Origin: Cellvibrionales bacterium UBA1963
GTDB taxonomy: Bacteria > Pseudomonadota > Gammaproteobacteria > Pseudomonadales > UBA7434
Length of the DNA: 6,174 nt
Reading direction: 5' to 3'
NCBI GenBank assembly: GCA_002336035.1
Contig: DDED01000056.1
Coordinates: 1-6,174, forward strand
Shown: piece after piece, positions 1-5,307 of the stretch
Numbering within the stretch: the stretch's first letter is position 1
Layout: each line of letters begins with the position of its first letter
The notes under the pieces: model-generated
What the model saw: only the letters and a program-made list of their open reading frames with translations
What the model was told of the DNA's origin: nothing
The model's database searches: none
Program-made: the position numbers and the translations under genes

Positions 1-100
1 CATACTGAGAGTAGGTGAGGATAGGTGAGAGTAGTTGAGAGTAGTTGAGAGTAGTTGAGAGTAGTTGAGAGTAGGTGAGAGTAGGTGAGAGTAGGTGCGG
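1..100. repeat. 10-bp tandem repeat array, about ten units
   Basis: Ten consecutive 10-bp units with consensus GTAGKTGAGA run in register from the first base. Units 4 to 7 are identical (GTAGTTGAGA), units 8 and 9 are GTAGGTGAGA, and units 1 to 3 and 10 are degenerate. The array may continue left of the window. The plus strand contains no C between positions 6 and 97, so the strands are strongly asymmetric. The plus strand has TGA stops in every frame. The period is close to one helical turn. It lies downstream of the leftward oxidoreductase gene. No function can be assigned; slippage-prone satellite DNA or a phased protein-binding array are both possible. Confidence 0.9.
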
Positions 101-135
101 TGTTGTGCTATTGCTCGAAGAGGTGTGGGGGTTGG

Positions 136-175
136 CGTTTGAGTGAAAGTATTGCCTATTACTTTCGCTCAAACG
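136..175 (-). terminator. Long imperfect hairpin just past the leftward operon; possible transcript end
   Basis: Arms 136-150 and 161-175 are complementary over 15 positions with one non-Watson-Crick pair (T144 opposite G167). An extra A151-T160 pair leaves an 8-nt loop. The hairpin begins 11 nt after the stop codon of the leftward LLM gene, where a 3'-end structure would be expected. On the minus strand the hairpin is followed by a C/A-rich stretch and not a T run, so it is not a textbook intrinsic terminator. It may instead stabilise the mRNA 3' end or be a protein-binding dyad. The dyad itself is certain; the function is inferred. Confidence 0.5.
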
Positions 176-186
176 TGAGTATTAGA

Positions 187-1077
187 TTATTCGGCCAGTA
201 TTTTTTCAATGGCATCTAATTCGTTAATCTCAGCGGTGCAGGGCACTAACAATAACTCGTCAGACCCCAGTGCTTCCATGTCAGCGATGCCTTTCTTGAT
301 AGCTTCATCCGTATGCATAAAAGCACTTTCGGCCACTAAACCAGCAATTTTTTCACCGGTCGAGCCTGTCACGTACTCCTTAATATAGCTTTTAAGCGCC
401 TGCTCAGGATTGTCGGTGCTTCGACAGTACCAGAAACCAGCAACTTTTCTCGGCGCAGTGGTACGGCCTGCTTTTTCCCATTCCGCGTCAGCCATTGCAT
501 AAATACGTTGAATTTCATCCGCACTGCCGCTCATGGACCATGCATAGACGCCATCGGCCCATTGCGCGGCTCTAGCCATCGCTTTCGGGCCCATAACACC
601 AGCAAGAATAGGAGGGCCGCCGTCTTGGTAAGGGCGCATACCAACCGGATCGGCGCCTTCAATAACGGGATTGCCCTGCCAAATACTTTTCATTTCGGCG
701 ATTTGATCATCCATTTTTTGGTGACGATATTTGAAGGAAGCGCCGACAGTTTGATAATCTTTTTCCCGCCCTCCAATGCCAACACATACTTGGGCTCGCC
801 CGTTAGATAAACGATCAATCGTTGAAATCTCTTGAGCAGCCATCGCCGCCGAATGCATAGGCAAAACATAAAGAGAGGGCATGATTTTAACCCGTTCTGT
901 AATTGCTGCAGCAAAAGCAAGTGTCACTCGCATGTCCATGACTTCTTGAGGTCCTGTCACCCGCTCTCCGCAACTTAAGGTAGAAAAAGGACCTTGATCC
1001 GCGCGGATACACCATTCTTTGACTAATTCACGGCTTAAGCCATTTTTCATGTAAGGTAAACAGAATCCGATATCCAT
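187..1077 (-). CDS. LLM-class flavin-dependent oxidoreductase (luciferase-like monooxygenase family)
   Basis: This 296-residue protein is about the usual length for single-domain bacterial-luciferase-like proteins with a TIM-barrel fold. Family features are the MDIGFCLPY first strand, the segment at about 53-112 with ITERVKIMPSLYVLP, the core STIDRLSNGRAQVCVGIGG (85-103), and a C-terminal GPPILAGVMGPKAMARAAQWADG block (154-176) that in relatives lies near the flavin phosphate. Members use reduced FMN supplied by a partner reductase, or F420, for monooxygenation or hydride transfer. Cofactor and substrate cannot be read here, and no flavin reductase gene is visible. The ATG at 1077 is chosen because the conserved first strand begins directly there; upstream is only a weak GAGAAA-like site. 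It follows the KstD-like gene by 39 nt and is probably co-transcribed, suggesting a role on a steroid-derived intermediate. That role is inference. Confidence 0.85.
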   Translation of the reverse strand: MDIGFCLPYMKNGLSRELVKEWCIRADQGPFSTLSCGERVTGPQEVMDMRVTLAFAAAITERVKIMPSLYVLPMHSAAMAAQEISTIDRLSNGRAQVCVGIGGREKDYQTVGASFKYRHQKMDDQIAEMKSIWQGNPVIEGADPVGMRPYQDGGPPILAGVMGPKAMARAAQWADGVYAWSMSGSADEIQRIYAMADAEWEKAGRTTAPRKVAGFWYCRSTDNPEQALKSYIKEYVTGSTGEKIAGLVAESAFMHTDEAIKKGIADMEALGSDELLLVPCTAEINELDAIEKILAE

Positions 1078-1116
1078 AATGGTTTTTCTCGATTTATTTT
1101 TAGATTTAGTCAGCTG

Positions 1117-2844
1117 CTAGTCTTGTGTGTGCTGCCCAGCTAAGTGTTTTGCCGCCAAGTAACCAAACGTCATGGCCGGTCCCAATGTTGCACCGGGGCC
1201 TGGGTAATTGGGCAGTAATGCGCGAGCCGTATTACCGCAAGCGTAAAGCCCTTCAATGGGATTGCCGTCTGACTTAAGTACTTGTGCATGTTGATTAAAG
1301 GCAACACCACCATGGGTGCCAAAGTCGCCTGGATCTTGTTTCATCGCATAAAAGGGTGCTTGTTCAATTGCGGCTAAACAAGGATTAGGTGTGATCGATT
1401 GATCGCCATAATAGCGATCGTACTCATAAGAGCCTCGCCCAAATTCCTCATCGACACCTGTTTTGGCGTAACTGTTCATATTGGCAACGGTTTCTTTCAG
1501 TCCTTCGATATTAATGCCTGTTTGCTGAGCCAGCTCTTCCAACGTGTCAGCTTTGTATAAAAAGTCTTCATCGAACCATTTTTTTGGTAACACCCAGTCA
1601 GGCATTAAGTTTCCAACGATAGGGCCAACTAAATAGGAATTACGAAACCGACTGTCAAATACCATGTAGGCAGGCGTAGATGGCTTATCATTACTGTGTG
1701 AGTTGTGCCAGTTTGTTTGATATGCCATGTAGTTTTCAGACTCATTGGCAATCCGTTTACCCGCAGGGTTGACCAAGACATTACCTGGCATTGATTTTTC
1801 CATAATGCTAAGTCGAGGTCGTTCTTCAGCGGGCACTTTAATTGTTGCACACCACCAAGCTCCGTCCATCATTTCTAATTCGGCTCCGACCTTCTCGGCC
1901 GCCTTGATACCGTCACCCGTATTGCCAAAATGACCTGCACTCCATTGACTATTTGTGGGTTGAGGTAAGTATTGCTCGCGCATTGCTTGGTTATGTTCAA
2001 AGCCACCGCAGGCTAATACCACGCCTTTACGCGCTTCGATATTGAGCGTTTTACCATCGCGTATTATCACAGCCCCCACCACTTTTCCATTCTCATCGCT
2101 GACTAACTCTTTCAACTCACTGTTTAGCCACAGCGGGATGTCGCGATCGATCATTGAAAGTCGTAAACGACCCACGCCGGCCATACCGCAGGCAACTTTC
2201 CTCGACCGTGGCGATTTAAACAACCATGGAACATCACTAATGTATTGCAACACCAGTTTGATAGCGAGCTTGATCCAACCAGGAGCGCGTGCCGCAAGCG
2301 TGCCGGCTTCAACTTGATTGTAAGCCACACGATTAAAAAGCCACATCATATGGTGGGTATTGCGCAGTTGTTTCCAGTCTTCACCTAAATCAGATAAGTT
2401 AAACTTGGCCGGTTCCATCGAACGATGACCGCCGCGAGAGCCTGGTGCATCAGAATAATAGTCAGGGTAGTGGGCCAGAGACTCATAGCGGACTCGCGTA
2501 TGATCATGCAGAAAGTCAACCATATTTGGTCCTTCGGCCAAATAGACATCGATTAAGTCTTCTGGGACGGTGCCGGAAGGTATCACGCTGGATAAATAGC
2601 TCTTTGCATCGGTAATCGAGTCTTCTGTCCCGGCTTCTAAGGCATAGCGGTTGCAGGGGATCCAGACGCCGCCCCCTGAAATAGAGCTGGAGCCGCCGAA
2701 CTTGTCTTCCTTCTCGATGACAAGCACGTCCTTGACGCCCATTTCGTGACTGCATAATGCAGTTGTGAGGGCGCCATTGCCTGAGCCGACAACTAAAATA
2801 TCGACACTTTTGTCCCAGGTGACGGTTGATGCATTTTGTGACAT
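1117..2844 (-). CDS. kstD: FAD-dependent 3-ketosteroid dehydrogenase, KstD type (probable delta-1)
   Basis: The 575-residue flavoprotein has an N-terminal Rossmann motif VVGSGNGA (18-25) with ribose-binding acid E44, then GGSSSISGGGVWIP (50-63), characteristic of the KstD/fumarate-reductase flavoprotein group. A second FAD segment is GVVLACGGFEHN (274-285). The C-terminal part carries APFYA (496-500), GDFGTHGG (506-513) and NYPGPGATLGPAMTFGY (546-562). By position, Y547 and G551 match the Tyr/Gly pair that binds the C3 carbonyl in Rhodococcus KstD1, and Y372 or Y375 is the likely catalytic Tyr. A Y-x-G rather than Y-x-S arrangement at 547-549 argues for delta-1 over delta-4(5-alpha) enzymes; this is my inference from recalled structures. 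The open frame extends 35 codons upstream, but the ATG at 2844 is preferred: AGGGA lies just upstream, the extra residues look non-native, and the family N-terminus fits. It leads the leftward operon. A relative acting on another 3-keto substrate is not excluded. Confidence 0.85.
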   Translation of the reverse strand: MSQNASTVTWDKSVDILVVGSGNGALTTALCSHEMGVKDVLVIEKEDKFGGSSSISGGGVWIPCNRYALEAGTEDSITDAKSYLSSVIPSGTVPEDLIDVYLAEGPNMVDFLHDHTRVRYESLAHYPDYYSDAPGSRGGHRSMEPAKFNLSDLGEDWKQLRNTHHMMWLFNRVAYNQVEAGTLAARAPGWIKLAIKLVLQYISDVPWLFKSPRSRKVACGMAGVGRLRLSMIDRDIPLWLNSELKELVSDENGKVVGAVIIRDGKTLNIEARKGVVLACGGFEHNQAMREQYLPQPTNSQWSAGHFGNTGDGIKAAEKVGAELEMMDGAWWCATIKVPAEERPRLSIMEKSMPGNVLVNPAGKRIANESENYMAYQTNWHNSHSNDKPSTPAYMVFDSRFRNSYLVGPIVGNLMPDWVLPKKWFDEDFLYKADTLEELAQQTGINIEGLKETVANMNSYAKTGVDEEFGRGSYEYDRYYGDQSITPNPCLAAIEQAPFYAMKQDPGDFGTHGGVAFNQHAQVLKSDGNPIEGLYACGNTARALLPNYPGPGATLGPAMTFGYLAAKHLAGQHTQD

Positions 2845-2880
2845 GGTATGTTTCCCTGCTTGTGAGGTACGTTCAAAGGT

Positions 2881-2909
2881 AATATAAATATATTTTACGT
2901 CAATGTGAC
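2881..2909 (-). promoter_or_regulatory. Candidate leftward promoter for the KstD-LLM operon
   Basis: On the minus strand a -35-like GTCACA (2904-2909) is separated by 17 nt from a -10-like TATATT (2881-2886). This would start transcription near 2874, about 30 nt before the ATG. The -10 lies in an AT-rich inverted repeat, AATATA-AA-TATATT (2881-2894). The -35 overlaps an 11-bp dyad, GTCA-ATG-TGAC (2899-2909), a plausible regulator contact. Only four of six -35 bases match consensus, so this is a weak visual prediction. Confidence 0.3.
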
Positions 2910-2954
2910 CGTATTGTATTCCAATGGTTAAGTGAATGTAATTGACCAAGAGGG

Positions 2955-3002
2955 TCTACCGATGCCAAATCACAGGATATAATTGAATTGTATGCACGGT
3001 GC
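2955..3002 (+). promoter_or_regulatory. Candidate rightward promoter with perfect -10 hexamer and adjacent dyad
   Basis: A perfect TATAAT lies at 2978-2983. At 17-nt spacing the -35 position holds TCTACC (2955-2960), a poor match, which suggests an activator-dependent promoter. Transcription would begin near 2990, giving a leader of about 95 nt before the hydrolase ATG. The dyad GCAC-G-GTGC (2994-3002) would sit just after the start point, and GACC-N5-GGTC (2944-2956) overlaps the -35 region. Any of these could be operator half-sites. This rests on inspection only. Confidence 0.35.
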
Positions 3003-3035
3003 CCCGAAATAGAGAACACACAAGGCATCAGTCAT

Positions 3036-3055
3036 CCAAAAGGTAAGCCTTTTGG
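3036..3055. promoter_or_regulatory. Perfect 20-bp inverted repeat, candidate operator or leader hairpin
   Basis: CCAAAAGG (3036-3043) and CCTTTTGG (3048-3055) are exact reverse complements separated by TAAG. The dyad lies 30 bp upstream of the hydrolase ATG and 18 bp before its GGAG ribosome binding site (3074-3077), inside the predicted mRNA leader. As DNA it has the size and symmetry of a dimeric repressor operator; as RNA it would form an 8-bp stem with a 4-nt loop. No T run follows, so it is not a standard attenuator terminator. The repeat is certain; the role is inferred. Confidence 0.6.
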
Positions 3056-3085
3056 TAGCGAACACCGACATTTGGAGTATTAATT

Positions 3086-3913
3086 ATGAGCGAAACCACC
3101 ACTAAGCCACCGGAAGGGGCTTATGCTACGTTAGCAAACGGCCAAACCATTCATTACCTTGATCATGGAGAAGGGCCCGTACTCGTATTTCTTCATGGCA
3201 GTGGTGCTGGAGCAAGTGGTCACAGTAATTTCAAGTTTAATTACCCGTATTTTTCTCAAGCAGGCTTTCGAGTGATTGTTCCTGATCTGATTGGCTACGG
3301 ATATTCTGACAAGCCAGATAATGTTGATTACCCTTTGGCCTTTTTCGCTGAAAATGTTCGTCAGTTATTGTCGCATTTAAACGTTGAGAAAATTGCTTTA
3401 GTGGGCAATTCATTGGGCGGCGCTATTGCACTGCATATGGCTTTGGCTGAACCGAATTTGGTTTCTAAATTATTATTGATGGCTCCTGGTGGCATTGAAG
3501 AACAATCGGCTTATGGCGCTATGCCGGGCATGAAAATATTTTTTGACACCTTTGCAGGCAAGCCCAGCCGTGAGAACCTACAGCGATTTCTCAGCCAAGC
3601 CTTGGTGCATAATCAAGATTTTGTTGATGAGCAATTAATTGACGAGCGCTGGCATGTTTTTCAACAACAAAACTCTCAAGCCGTTGCGACCATGCAAGTG
3701 CCTAATATGTCTGCGCGTTTATCTGAACTGAAAATGCCTGTCATGGTAATGTGGGGGCTTAATGAAAAAATAATGCCAGAAACGGGAATAAATATTTTAG
3801 CCAAGGCGATTAAAGATATTAAAGTGATTTTAGTGTCTAATTGTGGTCACTGGGTGATGGTGGAGCATGCCGATTTCTTCAATAGAACACTGGAAGATTT
3901 CATTGAGCATTAG
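3086..3913 (+). CDS. Alpha/beta hydrolase, meta-cleavage-product (C-C bond) hydrolase family
   Basis: This 275-residue cytoplasmic hydrolase has the length and motif order of BphD/HsaD/XylF-type enzymes, which cut vinylogous 1,5-diketones made by extradiol ring cleavage into a carboxylic acid and a 2-hydroxydienoate. Visible features are the oxyanion-hole loop HGSGAGASG (37-45), the strand leading to PDLIGYGYSDKP (66-77), the nucleophile elbow GNSLGG (107-112, Ser109, with the family Asn108 before it), a candidate lid Arg188, and NCGHW (252-256) with His255 and the family Trp256. The acid position in WGLNEKIMP (223-231) is Glu227, where relatives have Asp. The start is supported by GGAG 8 nt upstream. 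It leads the rightward operon and precedes the matching hydratase by 41 nt. With KstD opposite, the HsaD/TesD-like role on the opened steroid A ring is attractive, but a mono-aromatic substrate is also possible. Confidence 0.82.
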   Translation: MSETTTKPPEGAYATLANGQTIHYLDHGEGPVLVFLHGSGAGASGHSNFKFNYPYFSQAGFRVIVPDLIGYGYSDKPDNVDYPLAFFAENVRQLLSHLNVEKIALVGNSLGGAIALHMALAEPNLVSKLLLMAPGGIEEQSAYGAMPGMKIFFDTFAGKPSRENLQRFLSQALVHNQDFVDEQLIDERWHVFQQQNSQAVATMQVPNMSARLSELKMPVMVMWGLNEKIMPETGINILAKAIKDIKVILVSNCGHWVMVEHADFFNRTLEDFIEH

Positions 3914-3954
3914 TGCCTTGATACGTTTAACTAACTAAAAAAAAGCGATTGACT

Positions 3955-4740
3955 ATGAATAAAGAGCAACAAGATTTGTGCGGTGACGAGCTTTATGAAG
4001 CATTGCGTAAACAAATGACATTAGCACCGCTGACTGATCGTATTGATGATATTACAATTGATGATGCTTATTATATTTCATTGCGCATGTTAGAAAAGCG
4101 CTTGGCTGATGGCGAAGTGGTGGTGGGTAAAAAAATTGGTGTCACCAGCGCTGCAGTGCAAGAAATGCTTGGTGTTTTTCAGCCTGATTTTGGCTTTTTA
4201 ACCGATGTGATGCAGTACCCTAACGGAGCAACTGTTTCGATATCTGATACCATGATACAGCCAAGAGCCGAAGGTGAGATAGGCTTTCGCCTAAAACATG
4301 ATTTGGTTGGGCCTGGTATTACTGAACAAGATGTGTTGAATGCGACTGAATCAATTATCCCTTGTTTCGAAATAGTTGACTCACGCATTGATGATTGGAA
4401 GATTAAAATCCAAGATACCGTTGCTGATAATGCCTCATGTGGCGTCTTCGTGTTGGGTGACCAAGAGCGCTCTCCTAGTGATTTCGACTTACCTAATTTA
4501 TCAATGAAAGTCTATAAAAATGACCGGCTTATTTCCCAAGGCATGGGTTCTGCAGTGCAGGGAAACCCACTCACGGCGGTCGCTTGGCTAGCGAACACAT
4601 TAGGTCAATATGATATTCCTTTTAAGGCAGGTGAAGTTATTTTATCTGGCTCATTGGTCCCTTTAGAGCCTGTGGTCGCAGGTGATAGGATGCACTTGAT
4701 CATAGAAGGTTTCGGTGAGGCCTCGGTTACTTTTAGTTAG
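3955..4740 (+). CDS. 2-hydroxydienoate / 2-keto-4-pentenoate hydratase (MhpD/DmpE/TesE family)
   Basis: This 261-residue protein matches the full length of the hydratase family of the fumarylacetoacetate-hydrolase-like fold. It adds water to the 2-hydroxydienoate released by a meta-cleavage hydrolase, giving a 4-hydroxy-2-oxo acid for an aldolase. Key segments are GKKIGVTS (58-65, with Lys60), QPDFGFLTD (76-84), the metal-binding PRAEGEIGF (103-111, Glu106 and Glu108), CFEIVDSRI (137-145, Glu139) and DTVADNAS (154-161). Lys60 and the three Glu match catalytic and Mg-binding residues known in the family. The ATG at 3955 is preferred; an in-frame TTG two codons upstream (3949) is possible. The ribosome binding site is weak. 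It directly follows the hydrolase, as expected for consecutive reactions. In a steroid pathway the substrate would be 2-hydroxyhexa-2,4-dienoate; in a mono-aromatic pathway, 2-hydroxypenta-2,4-dienoate. Confidence 0.9.
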   Translation: MNKEQQDLCGDELYEALRKQMTLAPLTDRIDDITIDDAYYISLRMLEKRLADGEVVVGKKIGVTSAAVQEMLGVFQPDFGFLTDVMQYPNGATVSISDTMIQPRAEGEIGFRLKHDLVGPGITEQDVLNATESIIPCFEIVDSRIDDWKIKIQDTVADNASCGVFVLGDQERSPSDFDLPNLSMKVYKNDRLISQGMGSAVQGNPLTAVAWLANTLGQYDIPFKAGEVILSGSLVPLEPVVAGDRMHLIIEGFGEASVTFS

Positions 4741-4753
4741 TCAACAACTAGTT

Positions 4754-4773
4754 TTTTGGGTCATGACTCAAAA
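4754..4773. repeat. Near-perfect 20-bp palindrome between hydratase and GFA genes
   Basis: TTTTGGGTCA is followed directly by TGACTCAAAA, giving ten-base arms with a single mismatch (G4759 opposite T4768, a permissible G-U pair in RNA). It lies 14 nt after the hydratase stop and 52 nt before the next start. As RNA it could fold into an 8-bp stem with a CAUG loop, but no T run follows, so terminator function is doubtful. An internal regulatory or mRNA-processing site is conceivable. Confidence 0.5.
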
Positions 4774-4825
4774 TCTTGTTAATGTTTTCCTGGCTAATAA
4801 AACATAAGTTAAGGAGAAAATATTT

Positions 4826-5257
4826 ATGACGGATAATGAAAGTCTTACTTTTACTGGCGGCTGTTATTGCGGCGAGTTACGCTATAAAGCATCGGGTACT
4901 GTTTTATTCAAAGCACTTTGTCACTGTGAGTACTGCCAAATTTTTTCTGGCGGTATGGCTGCTTTATTGGTTGGAATGCCGGCAGATGGGTTTAGTTATT
5001 CACAAGGTGACGCTAAAAAGAGTGTTAATAAGCACAGCGACAGTCCTTCGTATAGAGCGTTTTGCCCAAGTTGCGGGACGCATATTTATGCCGCCAGTGA
5101 TATGAGTCCTGGCGTCGTGTCGATCAAAGTCGGCACCATGGATGACACCTCGTTGTATGGCGGTCCTAACATGGCGCTTCAATGCCAAGATCGTCATTCT
5201 TATCATACGGTTGACCCTGAATTACCTTGTTTTGATCAATGGCCTTGGAGTGAGTAA
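4826..5257 (+). CDS. GFA-family (CENP-V/GFA domain) zinc-binding protein
   Basis: This 143-residue protein is a single GFA domain. It has the family's cysteine layout: GGCYCGELRY (C13, C15), LCHCEYC (C32, C34, C37) and FCPSCGTHIY (C80, C83), which in solved members hold structural and exchangeable zinc. The family is named after a glutathione-dependent formaldehyde-activating enzyme, but most members have no proven reaction, so no substrate is assigned. There is no signal peptide or membrane segment. The start has a strong AAGGAG (4811-4816) with a 9-nt spacer. It lies 85 nt after the hydratase and 50 nt before the transporter gene, all on the same strand, so it is probably part of the rightward operon. 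A role in handling a reactive aldehyde or thiol adduct of the pathway is speculation. Confidence 0.85.
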   Translation: MTDNESLTFTGGCYCGELRYKASGTVLFKALCHCEYCQIFSGGMAALLVGMPADGFSYSQGDAKKSVNKHSDSPSYRAFCPSCGTHIYAASDMSPGVVSIKVGTMDDTSLYGGPNMALQCQDRHSYHTVDPELPCFDQWPWSE

Positions 5258-5307
5258 CACTGGTCTTAACGACCTGAATTCCGTGATCTTCACTATTGGG
5301 ATTGACT

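Noticed and set aside
1..100. CRISPR array
   Set aside because: The repeats are 10 bp and directly abutting with no unique spacers, so this is a simple tandem repeat.
1..168. Minus-strand open frame through the tandem repeat and hairpin, running off the left edge
   Set aside because: It stays open only because the 10-bp unit has no stops on that strand. It has no ATG or GTG start, only a TTG within the hairpin, and no ribosome binding site. An ATG at positions 3-1 also lacks a ribosome binding site and its frame lies outside the window.
136..175. Integron attC site
   Set aside because: The dyad lacks the paired R/L core boxes with a GTTRRRY end, and no integrase or cassette pattern is present.
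508..920. Overlapping frames on both strands inside the LLM gene (508-810 plus, 690-920 minus)
   Set aside because: They lie entirely within a well-supported conserved gene, show no recognisable domain and lack convincing ribosome binding sites.
1629..2755. Several 60-90 codon frames within the KstD-like gene
   Set aside because: They are out-of-frame shadows of a conserved coding region with low-complexity or arginine-rich composition and no family features.
2845..2949. 35-codon N-terminal extension of the KstD-like gene, starting at the ATG at 2949
   Set aside because: The extension does not resemble the family N-terminus, covers the predicted leftward promoter, and the internal ATG at 2844 has an AGGGA site and is followed directly by the FAD-binding strand.
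4826..5257. Naming the GFA protein as a formaldehyde-activating enzyme (gfa)
   Set aside because: Only the domain can be supported. The formaldehyde/glutathione activity is not general to the family, and no formaldehyde dehydrogenase gene is adjacent.
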